Positions 49,464 to 61,500 of a stretch of 64,000 nucleotides of DNA are shown one piece after another. The DNA lies in NCBI RefSeq assembly GCF_037038585.1, contig NC_092520.1:146815104-146879103 (forward strand), given 5' to 3'. The notes under the pieces are model-generated. The model had not been told where the DNA came from and searched no databases. It saw only the letters and a program-made list of their open reading frames with translations. Origin of the DNA: Patagioenas fasciata. Lineage: Eukaryota; Chordata; Aves; Columbiformes; Columbidae. How positions within the stretch are numbered: position 1 is the first letter of the stretch; each line of letters begins with the position of its first letter. The translations under genes were made by a program, and so were the position numbers.

Positions 49464-50307
49464 GTCGGACTGCGGCGCCGAGGGGTGGTTTTCGTCAGAG
49501 GCCGCACGGGGACCGCTCCTGAGACGGGCGAAGCCGGACAAAGGGAGTGGCGCAGCCGCGGGGGCACCTGTGGCCGGGTGGGGGACCGCCGGGTCGCCCT
49601 CCGTCCCGTGGGGCGCGCTGGACACCACCCGCTCCCCGGCCCCCCCGGGGCCGGCCCCCCGCCACGCAGCCCCCGCCCGCGCCGCAGCAGGGGATTACTG
49701 TGCGGCCCCCACGCGTGGATTACTCGCTAAAGGGATTCCGCGCAGGGAGGGCTCCGGCTGTAAACCCCCATTCACCTATAATGAAAATCATAATCGTAAA
49801 CCCCGGGGATTCCTGGCGCCTCTTAGCATATGCACCCCCCCCGCCTCCTCCCAGCGTAATGAGAACAAAGGAAGGGATTGGGTATTTTTTTTCCCCGCTT
49901 TGCTTTGCTCTCCCCCTTCCTCCCCTCGGTTTCTCACGGAATTGGTGCAGCTCCAGACGGTGCTTCCTAAACCAGCAGACGACAACATTTCTGCCAGGCT
50001 GCCTTCACATTTACCTTTACAAACAGGACCGTACTTTCCCTTTCATGCACAAGGCTGATACATTTCAGTAGATGCACATTTTATTAGAGAAAAGGAATTG
50101 AAGAAGCTTTACACAATTACTTCAGTTACAGTTCAGTAATACAATCAATGCTAAGGTCTTATTTTCTATATTCAAACCATGGACTGATCTATTCTAGTCA
50201 AGGTCTAGAGTGAAATGTACTAAATATGTATACAAATACTCTAGGATTAAAATTTATACATATACATACCACTCTGATCTTGGGGAGTTTCTGGGTTTCT
50301 CACAAAA

Positions 50308-50449
50308 TTAAATTAAGTGAAAAACGATTTTGCCTTCCAGTTGGCATCACTGAAGTGACATTTTTACTGAATCTTTATGTTGGTAGTCACAGCTCCATTT
50401 AATAGTTTACCTAGATTCACTGAGATTAGTGGGTTTTCACTTAATTTAA
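50308..50449. repeat. Inverted repeat, 16-bp perfect arms about 110 bp apart
   Basis: The arm at 50308-50323 (ttaaattaagtgaaaa) is the exact reverse complement of 50434-50449. The 110-base interior has no coding potential. It might be a small degenerate MITE-like element, a hairpin-forming sequence, or chance in AT-rich DNA. Confidence 0.55.
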
Positions 50450-50798
50450 AACGTTACCTCTCTGTAGGAAATATGCCCGAAGATAATAAAAACAGTGCCA
50501 AAATAGAAAACTGTAATTATATTAAATAGTTACTGTAAGTGATGATTTGCCCATGACTTGTTCTATAATGTACCTCTCAGAACTGAGCGCAGAATCGCTT
50601 CACCTGTGCAGGTGAAGTAAAGGACCACTTTACTCACACAAGTAATTTGTAGAAGCAAAATTACAGGTAAGTTTCCTAGAACAGCCATTTGAAAATAACG
50701 GCCCTTTGATTTACAATTATTTAATGGAATAATGTATCAAACCGCAAAATGTAGTATAATACCCTTTAGGACTAGCAGACTCTGCAATAAATACAGGC

Positions 50799-50803
50799 AT
50801 ACC
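50799..50803. repeat. Target-site duplication, left copy (atacc)
   Basis: Five bases directly next to the CA end of the LTR. They are identical to the five bases following the TG end at 51865-51869. Confidence 0.75.
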
Positions 50804-51864
50804 TGAGCGCCCCAGCATATAACAGCTGATCTGTTACCAATGCATGTCAGGGATTATAACCAGAGGAAAGGCTTGCACACTGGAAAATTATTCTGTTTTT
50901 CCAGCTCTGTCAGCTCCTCTAAAGCAAGATATTCTCCCTCCAAACCTTGCCTCAAGAATAATCAATTATTTCAAGAGAAAACATCCCTAGGTAAGTTCAT
51001 CTAGATCTCCTGTAGGCAATGCCAGTCAAATTAATAACTTGGACCCTAAGAACTGTGGTGTTTGACCATCTGTCATGGAAGCACCTGAAAACCACTCTAA
51101 GCAAATGTAAGTTTAAACCAACTTTGATTTGGAACTGAAACCAAAGAACAGACCGAAACCCTACAACAGAAACCAATATAAGCCAGGGGGGTAATTCAAA
51201 ATCTATCAGCACTCTGGCAACATTTAATAAACTGCATGCTTGATGTACCAGTTGGGGATATTATTACCATACAACCACAAGAGACTGATGATCCACAGCA
51301 TGTTCTCACTCACTCAAAAGAGAAGCCTCTCTCACTCAAGGCTACCCAGAATAAATAATCACTTGTCCAGAGGTGGGACCAAGGACTCATTCGAGGATAT
51401 ATACAGAAGAAATAATCGCTCACCAAAGAGAAAGTGGGGGCACACAATCCTGTTAAGTCTCCTTAGATGGTGTCCCCAGTCTAAGGGTAGACTTCTGATC
51501 ACAGTCCTGCTGCTCTGAGAAGACCACTTCAAGGGGGTCTTCAGCAGGGGTCCATTTTATAGCCTGGTTTGATCTGACTGTGGTAATAATGAGCACGGTC
51601 CAGAAGCTTCTCTGGGCCTGGGCCCTTTGTTGGCTGAGGACCCTGCGTATTGACTAAGCTCCTCCTTTATCCCCCAGCTGGGGAGTAGGTGAACATCACT
51701 GGTGTTTGTGTGCCCCAGGGGAGGGGATGTAATGGTCAGCATCCACCAAAGGTGCATAGGGGAGGGTGGCCACAGTGGGGCACAAAAGGTGCTAAAGAGC
51801 CATCAGTTGCCCTATTGAAAGCTCTGGACTTCATCAGGGTGTGTTCAACTGCCACACCACCACA
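50804..51864 (-). mobile_element. Solo LTR of an endogenous retrovirus (ERVL-like)
   Basis: On the minus strand the element begins TGTGGTGGTGTGGC at 51864 and ends GGGGCGCTCA at 50804, so it has TG...CA ends. It is flanked by the same five bases on both sides (plus-strand atacc at 50799-50803 and 51865-51869). A TATAAAA box sits at 51561-51555, about 300 bases from its 5' end, and a variant ATTAAA hexamer lies downstream near 51224. No gag, pol or env frame accompanies it, so it is a solo LTR left by recombination. A 5-bp duplication is typical of class III (ERVL) elements. The family name is not certain. Confidence 0.8.
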
Positions 51865-51869
51865 ATACC
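51865..51869. repeat. Target-site duplication, right copy (atacc)
   Basis: Five bases directly next to the TG end of the LTR, matching 50799-50803. Confidence 0.75.
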
Positions 51870-54800
51870 TTCGGAGTCTGCTCAATGAGCATGTCCCTTT
51901 CACAGGGCCAGTCACAGGCATTCACAGACACTCAGCTGTGCTTCATCTGCATATGCATATAACCAGTAACACAACAGAAAACAGATGACTTGCCAGCACC
52001 TGTGCCTGCTCACTCAACTCTGTGCTTTTTTGTATTCACCGTGCTGGTCCTGTGTGTGTTTGAACATATACATCCTTTTTCCCACCTGCAAAAGCCCCTT
52101 CCAGGGATCTTTTCCCACAAGGGTCACATTTAGCCTTTGCCTGCAATCACCATTTATTTATGTGACCTGCCATTGCATTACAGGAGTCCCCACAGGCTCT
52201 GAGAACAAACCCTAGCCTTCTAGAGGGACATACACATGCCATCCCTCACAGATCTCCTCTTTTCAAGCACCCCTCTTAAAAAAAAACAAAAACAAAACAC
52301 ATCCATTCCCAACCCTTTTCCTACTCTTCCCTTCTCAATCCTAGAGGCACTTTCAAAAATTTCCTTATGCAGTAAGCATCCTCAGGACTGTGGCAGCCAG
52401 CCTTCTGGAGACACAGTCTAGAGGGGCTGACTGCGGGCACTGTGCAGATTGGAAGAAAGCACACAGAGGGCTCATAAACTTGCTGCTTCTCAAGGGATTC
52501 TATCCATTCTCCTGTTCCTACATCAACAACAGGGAGCAGCACTTCTCTAATGCCTGGGAGAGATTATGCTGAATTTAAATTCCCCCTTTAGTAAAATCCA
52601 AGTTTCTAGCCCTTCTTAATGTTGTGTTGCAGTGTTCACATCCTGAATTCGCAGGCAGATGGGATTATGCTAAAGTGCAGGGAAAAATATAGACTTGCCC
52701 ACATTCATCCTTCTGAATGCCTCTCTGAAAAGCCTATGAAGAAAACGTACATTATTAATTGATATGGCAGGAAAATACAGCTGCTCTGTATAGTGGATGT
52801 TCTATATAGCTACTTTGCAGCTATAACGATTCTGAGAATCTAGTATGGTATCTGTATATGCGGGTACAAAGGCATAGGGGAGAAAGGGATGAGGAGTTGA
52901 TGTTAAAGGGGAAGAACATCTGCTCCAAGAAGGGAATTTACAAAAGGCAGTTCTTATTCAGCATCCCTGGTTTTCTGAGTGTGGTGAAAAGACTCTGAAC
53001 ACTTTTTGAAGAGCAGCAGTCCTACCAGAAGAATGCCCAGGTACTGGTGAGAAAGAATGACATGCAGAATAGTGGGACATATCAAGCGCTGACATGTGCT
53101 ACTAATGTTTTAACCAGGTACTCCCTGACAAAGAATTTACTTGTCCCCATACTTGTGATTTAACAAAAAGTATTTTCTACCCTGAACAGATGCACACATG
53201 TAATCAGTCCCATCCATTCCAGCACATCCACACCAAACCTTTCCATTCTCTCCAGCTCCCACTGCCACTCAGTTCTTCTAATCCAGTTATAATGCCTTTT
53301 GTCATCCCCTCTGACTGGAATGTGTATTTTTTTCCCCACATCTGGTCCACACAGCACTAGTTGCTTATCCTGCAGCCTCATTTGCAGGTGTTCTCCCACA
53401 GTTGTAAATGGGACTCCCCTGGTTAGGCAGCATCAAGGGACTGCCTAAATGTGATTCTTCTAAGATTCTCTACCAGCTAGCACCTATTGAGAGTCTCACA
53501 CAAGTTTTGCAGAAGAAATACTGTGTAAGGTAGAGATCCTCTTATCTTCCACCTGAAGGCGCGTCTGTGTCACAAACGCTACCTTACCAACCCCTCTATG
53601 AGAAGAAAAGGGCCATATCCTCATGCTCTGTATAGCATCATGCCATGGACATGAATAATACATGTCCATGCTCAGACCTGTGTAATCATGTGTGCCACAT
53701 AGGAAACTTCTTTAAATGCCTTCCAACTGCCTTCCATCAGCATTTTCAGCTTTTTACTAGCCTCCCCCTGCTCTTGGATACTGCAACAGATGCAACTGCC
53801 TGATTCAGGCTGTCATGGCTTGATGAGCAGCACCCAAACATGCCATTATGCAGGAAGAATGGCAGCGGTGTGGCTGCTGGGAGCTGTCATTCAGTGGGAC
53901 ACTGCCACAGAACAAAATGAGTAACCCATTACATATGGGGCCTCGCAAGCTGAGAAGCAAGCCATCGGGGTAGCCTGCAGAGGCTGCATTCATCTACCTC
54001 CCCACAAACACACTGAACATGCTCTGGAATACCTGACTACGGACACCTTGGGCACCTCTTTTCACAAATATTCCCGCTTGGGCCATCCCTGTTACTGACA
54101 GTGGCTGTGGAGCTGCAGCCTCACCAAATTAAATATATGATACTGAGATGTAGAGAGACATACACCAGCATCTAGAGGCTTGATCTGCCTACAGCGCTCT
54201 CACTCACTGGTAGCAGGACTAGACATGTCTGCTTTTCACACCTTTGATGGCGACAGTGACCCCACAGTTGTGCATTATTGATCTACATGCGTGAACCCTT
54301 TTTTTCTCCATGTGTTGAGTAAATAACATTCCCATCGTGGCAGATGGTGAGGAAGTCAATCTCAAGCCCAGAAGAAACCAAAGGGGTTAAAAGCAAATCT
54401 GTGCCTCCTCCACTTGGTTAATTCCCCAGCAGTCTGATCCTGTGTTGAGATGATTCAGGCCAGAGAGAGAGACTGCCACAGTCCCCAAGGGAGACCTCAG
54501 AGAAAAGACTCTTATTTCCTGTTCAGGAGGATTAAGTACAAGGCCATTGACAAATCACAGTAAACATCTGGATGTGAGCACTCCATCTCTCAAGGCCTAA
54601 TCCACAAAGTTATTAATTAACGAATTCAGCAAATTCACACTGTTCTATATATAGGATCAGCTGATCTTTTTTAGTGTTTGGCTTGGAGGTGTTTTACATT
54701 TGGATCAACAGATTTTTATTTATTGTACAAAGCAAACTACTGTATTCTGGTGTTGCTTAATTAATTGAGTCATTATCCTGCCGTTTTTAAAAACCATACA

Positions 54801-57800
54801 TATTTTCTGGTAGTATCTATATATAAATTCAGTACTTAAAACCGAGCTGTTCCTGCATTTTATATTGTTTTGCAATTTTAAGTCCAGGTTCCTCTGGAAA
54901 CTTACTATCAGACACTGATGGAAAAAACATGTAATTGATTTTCTTTTCTGTATTTTATTTTGATTAAAATGAGAATCCCTGTCATTTATCTTCAGAGAGA
55001 AAGTAAGCATTGAGTAAATGGTCTGATTAATTCAAAAGTAATTTGATCAGAACATCCATAATTTACATTGACTTGAATAGTAGGAAAGATGCTGAGCACT
55101 AATGATATCAAGCTTATTCATTTAAAGAGACTACTTGCATTATGCTTTACATCTTGTGAATGTGAAGTACCCTGAGAACACATAATGACACACATTTTAT
55201 AACGGGGAGACCTGCACACAATTCTCCCCTTAAAAGTCATGTATTAAGCTCGAATAACATTACAGTCTGCTCACATGCAAAGCAGGCCATGTAGCTGAGT
55301 GCACTGTTTTTTTCACACAGCTGTGCCATTTTGTTTCCAGTGCAATCTGCAGGCTTTGTCGTTGATATTGGTGGAATCAGCTTTTGGCCCAGAGGTTTTT
55401 ATAAATCCAGCTGTGACAGGATATTTTCACTTCATCCTCAAAGCTTTGGATGCTGCCAGACAGCATGAATCATCCAAACTTGCAATTTATAATTTCCAGT
55501 CTTTTTGACCTAACAGTGCATTATCCTGGTGTAATCCTTAATTCAAGGGATGTGTTCTTAAAGGGGAAATCTCATTCTGTGCTTTTATTCTCTTTGAAAT
55601 TCCAGGAGCGTGTACCTCTACTCTCAGGTTTTTTCTTCTGTCACAACAGGATGCCCCAAGTGGACAGTGAAAACTGTGATATCCCATTATAAAACAAAAG
55701 AATGAAGACAGGTGAGTGTCGAAAGGAGGAAAGAATCAAGACCTGTAGAGCCACACAGCTGTATCTATGCAATTTTATCTTCACTGATAGTGCAAGTACA
55801 CTCACAAGTGAATTCTGTTTACGTCAACACTTTTGTAATGGCTGTACTCAATACCATCCAAAGCACAGTGTTTCTGGGCAAACTTGATCCCTCCTTATCG
55901 TCCAACTGAAAATACTTCATTTTCACCCTATGGCCATATGACGAAAAGCTCTTACCAGTTCAAAAGGGCAAGATCAGGCTGCTCACTCAGGCTGTGAGGA
56001 AGAGGGACAGTAATAGATAGATCAAAGGTTGCATGTCTAGGACATGTCACAGTCCAGAATCCATTGATGTAAGATCTCTTATACACAGACACAAACTTCA
56101 TAGGCTACTTAAAAAAAAAGTTAAATGACATGTTTAGTAATTTATCTATCTTTTAAAGCAGTGGATTTGCAGAAACATTGGATTAATCTCATCCAAATTT
56201 CCTTCTAATTTTTAAGCAGTCAAGAATTATGAATGAATCAAGGAAAATCAAAATAGGTGATGCTTACTCTGGTCTGAAGTTATCAGTGAAGCCCTTGAAA
56301 TTAGTACCTACAACCTGAAGAAGTTTATGTGAGGGAAAACTGAGGTTGAGACCTACTCATGATCCCCTCACATACAGGGAAAAGAGCTAAATTCATTAGG
56401 TTTCTTTGTAAGCACAGCTAATTTGTCCAGCTGAAGGAAAGTATGCTGTACCTTGAGACTAGGGGCCCAAATGTACTGACAGTTTAAGCAGGATAAAGCT
56501 ATAAGGGCATCATTAAATGCACAGGAGTAATGAAATTACTTTACCTCCACTAAGTCTTCAATGCTGAGCTGGCCTCTGGGGAAACCCTCAGCATGAATAC
56601 AGTGTGTTAGATACACAGCAGATTTTTTTTTCCTGCCTTACAAAACAAAGGATAGACGACCCACCCAGGGGCTTATTATTTAAAGCTTAAACAAAAGTAG
56701 CATTCTAGTAAACAGAAGCAGTACTACTTATATTGCAAGCAGCATGGAGAAATATTTGAATTGAAGAAGAACAGCTAGCACATAGATAGATGTGAAATAA
56801 GCCTTGCCTTGCTTTTCATACTCACTGGTGAAAATGAGAAGAGACACTATATGAACACAGACTGACAATGAACAAGTTGTGTTTATTTTGCATAGCCACT
56901 AAACTCCAGATTGGTGTAGAGTATAAAGGTTTTTTTTGTGTACACCAATTTGCCAGGTTGAGGCTAGCATCTAATCCTCTGGACATTCCCAGAGGAGTTA
57001 AAACTTCTTTAAGTTTGAGGTGAATTTGGTTTGGCAGTGGTAAGTCATCCAACTCATTAATTCTAATATTCTCCTTCAAGAGTTTTATGTTTCAACTGTG
57101 AACAAATCACTCCTCCATAATAATAGTTCTAATCAACAAAGGTAGACTGCAGTGTATAAACACCACATTTTAGTTTAAAACCTGAATTTAGCATTTTCAA
57201 AGCACTACCATATCAAAACTTTAACAGTATTTAACTGTAGATTAATAGAAGTGCCAAAAACTATTTGCAGTTGATTTAAGACCAAAAAAGGAGCCAATAA
57301 GTGATATGATAAAGTTAATGGAGCTATGCAGCTTTACACTAGCCTACAAATTTTTTTTTTTTAAATTTAATTTAATTTAATTTAATTTAATTTAATTTAA
57401 TTTAATTTAATTTAATTTAATTTTATTTTATTTTATTTTATTTTATTTTATTTTATTTTATTTTATTTTATTTTATATTAATACTTGGACAAGTTGGTAG
57501 TGGAGATGGTTGCTTATTGTGAGGTAAAACTTTTAATCTTTGATGAGAAGAAAAATTTTCAAATTATGATAATAACGACAACAACAACAACAAATTGGAG
57601 GAAAAAAGTTATTAATAGGGAACCTCAGTCTATTATTTCTGTTTAAAAAATAGCATCTATAAGTAGCAATGTCAAGTAGTTTTCATGCATTAAAAGTTCT
57701 CTATTGTTATGTAAGAAACAAAAGACAAACAAGCATTCCAGAAAATGGTACATGATGATAATTACTGTATTACTTTCTTTCTTAGAAACTTACAGTTTCC

Positions 57801-58389
57801 TTCATGTTTATGCTGATATAAAGTTAGAACATCAGGGCCATATAGCTGTCATTCACCCCAGTCCCAGTGGGAGCTTTCTGAGCAGGAAAGGCTGGGATGA
57901 AGTGCATAGGTGAGTGCCTCCTGCAGTTCCAGTATGTTCCTGGCTGCTATTGTTACCTGAGCACTGCTTTCAGGCTGGAGGTACCTGACCCTCCCTGATC
58001 TAGAAGGATAAGCTGAGATAGTCTTATGAATACGAACTCACTCTCTGTTATCCTACAAAATGAGCCATGGTTGGATGCTAGACCTTGCAAACTGAGCTAA
58101 CAGACAGAAGGAAAGGAGAAGATCTTCTGGTGCTTATTTCACAAAGACTGCTACGTTGATGACTACTTGGCTTGGCTTTGCAATTAAATGTGCTCCTCAA
58201 TACCTTAATCCCTGAGTTTACATCATCACTCTTTTCTTCCTAACTTGAGATATTTGAAGGCAACCGTGACTTTGCATACAAGAGCCTCACACACACTCCA
58301 GAAATAAATTTTCTTCATGCAACCATGTTACAAGCAGTAGAGAATGTGTAAGTTCATCAGACCATGCTGACTCTCCTCTTTGATTTTCT
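51870..58389. other. Non-coding stretch between LTR and elongase gene
   Basis: No exon was recognised. It includes a 10-bp stem hairpin at 53644-53670, an AT-rich, ATTA-rich block at 54590-55150 that may be a regulatory sequence, and the pentanucleotide repeat at 57351. The right end must hold the 3' untranslated region of the elongase. Confidence 0.5.
57351..57476. repeat. Compound pentanucleotide repeat (TTTAA)n(TTTTA)n
   Basis: A poly-T start is followed by about 11-12 copies of TTTAA and then about 11 copies of TTTTA, nearly uninterrupted. On the minus strand the second block reads (TAAAA)n and so contains many overlapping AATAAA hexamers. It is probably highly length-variable. Confidence 0.95.
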
Positions 58390-58560
58390 TTAAATTAGTT
58401 TCTCCTTCTTTCCCCTAGTGTAAGTCCAATAGTAGAAGTGTAGGAAGAGAGCAATGAGACTGAGGATGTAGAGGAAGACTGCAATGTTGAAGCCATCGGG
58501 GAATGGGCATTCGGCGAAGAGGTTGTAGGAAGAATGAACAGCAATGGCTACAAACTGGCA
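58390..58560 (-). CDS. ELOVL-like gene, last coding exon
   Basis: 56 codons plus TAA stop (58392-58390). The acceptor is a pyrimidine-rich tract ending ttcttccag just above 58560, phase 0. It encodes [15 protein letters not shown], the CPFPDGF segment typical of ELOVL4-type proteins, the last membrane helix and the lysine-rich tail ending KKEKLI. Confidence 0.9.
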   Translation of the reverse strand, partial: CQFVAIAVHSSYNLFAECPFPDGFNIAVFLYILSLIALFLHFYYWTYTRGKKEKLI

Positions 58561-61500
58561 CTGGAAGAAGGGGAAAAAAGAAGCAGCCAGGTTAGGGATC
58601 CTACATGAGACATACCCCAACTGATCATTTGGTCTGTTATAAAGAGTATCACAACATACAGTGTCCTCAGGCCAGAGTAGTATCTGCTTGCCTCTTCTTA
58701 TATCCCTGAAAAACTTGTCTTTGAAGCCCAACAGAGTTTTCCCAACATGAAAGGCTATAATGTGTCTACCAAACATTGAGACTTGCCCACAGCTGCAAGA
58801 AGCAGGTTTGGAATCCAGCCTCTCCCGCCTAGGAGCAGACTATTGCCCTTGTGCCACTTCTCTGCCATGGGCCAGTAGCTGAAATCTTGGAACATGGAAA
58901 CTAAAGGTGGGACACTCCTTCTATTCCCTGATGGCAATCAGATTATTATACTCATAACAATTTTGATTTGCATTTTAGGTAACAGAGAAGAACTACAGAT
59001 GCTACTTTTATTCATTTAGACATTAATCCTTTTTATTATTATTACTTTTTGCTAAGTCACCTATCTCAATATCCTGAAGCAATGAGTTCTACCTACTGAA
59101 ATTATGTTAAATAAAACCTGATTTCCTTTGTTATATTTTGCATTAAAAATACCTTTTCATTTCATGAAATGCTTTCTTGTTCTGCTTTCACCACTCAGGA
59201 TAAATAAAATTCTCAACTAGCCTTCAGTACATCACTATTTTACATGTACTCTAACCCTTCTTCCTTTTCTCTGGTAACTGCATACTTCTTTTTTTTTTTT
59301 TTTTTTTTTTTGCAAAACCTCTCTTTGTGTGGAATTAACTCTCCCACATGCTTAACTATAATTGTTGTTCTTGTCTGGAACATTGCTTTTATGCTGTGTC
59401 TTTGACAAACCATAGGGTTGTCAGGACTTGTCACCTCTTCAGAGAGGAGGAAAAGAAAATCCAGAAGGATTCTCTACAGAAAAAGTAAAACATACTTAAC
59501 TCCCCTCTGTTTGTCTGCAGTTAGACGTATTTTTCCTTTTTGATAAAACAGAATGAAGACTCCCCAATCTCCTGCCCTGCTGAGAATCCAAAGTTTCCCC
59601 AAGCTACTGCCCCACACCTCTCAAAATCAAGCTGTGTTTTCAGACCTCCAAAGGGGAAATGGCTGTCATATACAACAGGAAAGGAAGAAGTTTAATTTTT
59701 ATTTTTTCTTTCTCCTTTCCGTTACAAAGGTGGGGGCTTATTAGTTGATATGGTCACGGGAGTCCTCTTGCTAGTTTTCTGAGTACCATTCAGAGCAGGT
59801 CACCAACCAGTTCACCCCTCACAGTGGTACATGAGGACACCTAAGGACAAGGTGATTTCCATAAGCAGCATACAGAAAGATTTGAGCCAGGCAGGAGACA
59901 GAGGCAGACAGGAGGGGCCATCACACCCAAGACATGGGAGTGCAAAGATGAACACATGGAATTAATTACCAGCTGCATGATGGTTAGGTAACGCTTCCAC
60001 CATAGGTAATGATGCATCTGTGGTCCCAGGCTGGCCAGGGCATAATAGCCATACATGAAGATGTGTACGAAGGAGTTTAGCATCCCAATAAAGAAGGCTG
60101 AGGGGTAAAGAAGTCAGAATGAATAAGACACACTAACCATTCAAGACTAATTCTGTGGTGATTTCACAGCCACTATAATGATGCTTTCAAAACACATCGT
60201 ATCTCTCCTATGCATGAACCTTCAATCCAGACTCTGTCTAGGAAGTATGTCATATTCTCCTTTCTTCTTTCAGCATATATCCATCCTGTATCTAGTGTTC
60301 AGAGACAGAGAAGAACTTCAAAGGCAGAAAATTCTTGATCTTCTGACCTAAGCATTTCATACCATTTTCATTTCAAGGCCATGTTGCCAAAAGGGCTTCC
60401 CAAAAATTAATACCTCAGAATCTTGTACAGTGCCTACCTATAGTGGTCTAGCACTCTGTGTCAGCTTCATAGGCTTCTCTTTGGTGGAGCAAAATGGAGA
60501 AGCAGTCAGGATACAGACCCAAAAGGAATGAGGACAAGGCAGAGCAGGAGAGCCAGAACCTGGGCTGAACAGGGACTGACAGAGCCACTGGTCTGCGTGG
60601 AGATACAAACAGACCTTGTATAGGATGTTATTGTTTCTGTTTGGACAAGAAATGACTGGCACATTCTTGTTCTGAATGAGGCAGTGAATATAGCAGCCTA
60701 AACAGCCCAAAGAACTGAGCAGATGGTATCAACTGAAATGCACACATTTTTCACACTTTCGGAAACAGGTGAGCTTCCTACCTGCCAGTCAGCCCATCTG
60801 CACTGTTTATACTATCTCCACAGCAGAAGAAAAACAGAAACACAAGGTGTCTGTGGAAGCATACCTTGTCCTCCAGGCACATATTTGACCCCTGACCACC
60901 AGTTGAACAGCATAGTCCCATGATGGTACACATGCAGAAAAGTCACCTGTTCTTGTTTCTTGCGCAAGATAAAAAAAACCTGAAAGAAGCCAGACAAAGG
61001 AAAAACTTAAGTTGATGTGTTTAGACAAAAGATTTTACATTAAAAGTGATGAGAACAATTAATTATGATTTTGAATCTCCTAAACCTGTTTCCTCTGCTG
61101 CAGATAAAAACTGGTGAAATTCAATACATGCAATAGATCTTTTGTTATTTGGAATGGGGAAAAACTGGAGGGTAGAATTTGCTCCACAGAGCCCCAACTA
61201 TTTTTATTTTGTATTCAGGTCCCAAGGTCCAAAGAGGACACATCTGAGCCTCTGACTGAACTTCCATGTAATTTGCAGGTCCTTGGGTCTACTCCTTTTC
61301 AGGACATAGGTTAGATGTTTATTGGTACCAGAGAACGATCTGTAAGAAAAAGTGCTGCATGGAATGCCCAAACCCTTCTGGAATTTGCATTAGTAAAGAT
61401 AATTATTTTGTTACATGAATATGTGTCAGGTCACTGTATTTCAGCATGCACGCACACAAAAAGTGAATTTGTTTTTCAGGGACTCAGGACTGACAAAAAG

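Larger units (their letters stand above)
48560..49720. promoter_or_regulatory. CpG island over KCNA5 5' end and promoter
   Basis: The block is extremely rich in G+C and CpG compared with the AT-rich flanks. It covers the first 160 or so codons of KCNA5, its 5' leader and its proximal promoter. The high GC also creates long chance frames on both strands, the largest being 546 codons on the plus strand. Confidence 0.88.
49765..50803. other. Upstream non-coding stretch between KCNA5 promoter and LTR
   Basis: Composition drops from GC-rich to AT-rich near 50040. No gene was found. A pair of 16-base inverted repeats at 50308 and 50434 is the only structure noted. Confidence 0.5.

Noticed and set aside
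48418-50058. 546-codon open frame on the plus strand, antisense to KCNA5
   Set aside because: It lies over the CpG-dense KCNA5 5' end, where stop codons are rare in every frame. The translation is Arg/Pro/Ala low-complexity sequence with no domain, and overlapping long frames in other phases (48564-49730, 47860-48225) show the same compositional effect.
53160-53399. 79-codon minus-strand frame with a fairly complex amino-acid mix
   Set aside because: Short, isolated and without recognised similarity. No splice-linked partner exon was found.
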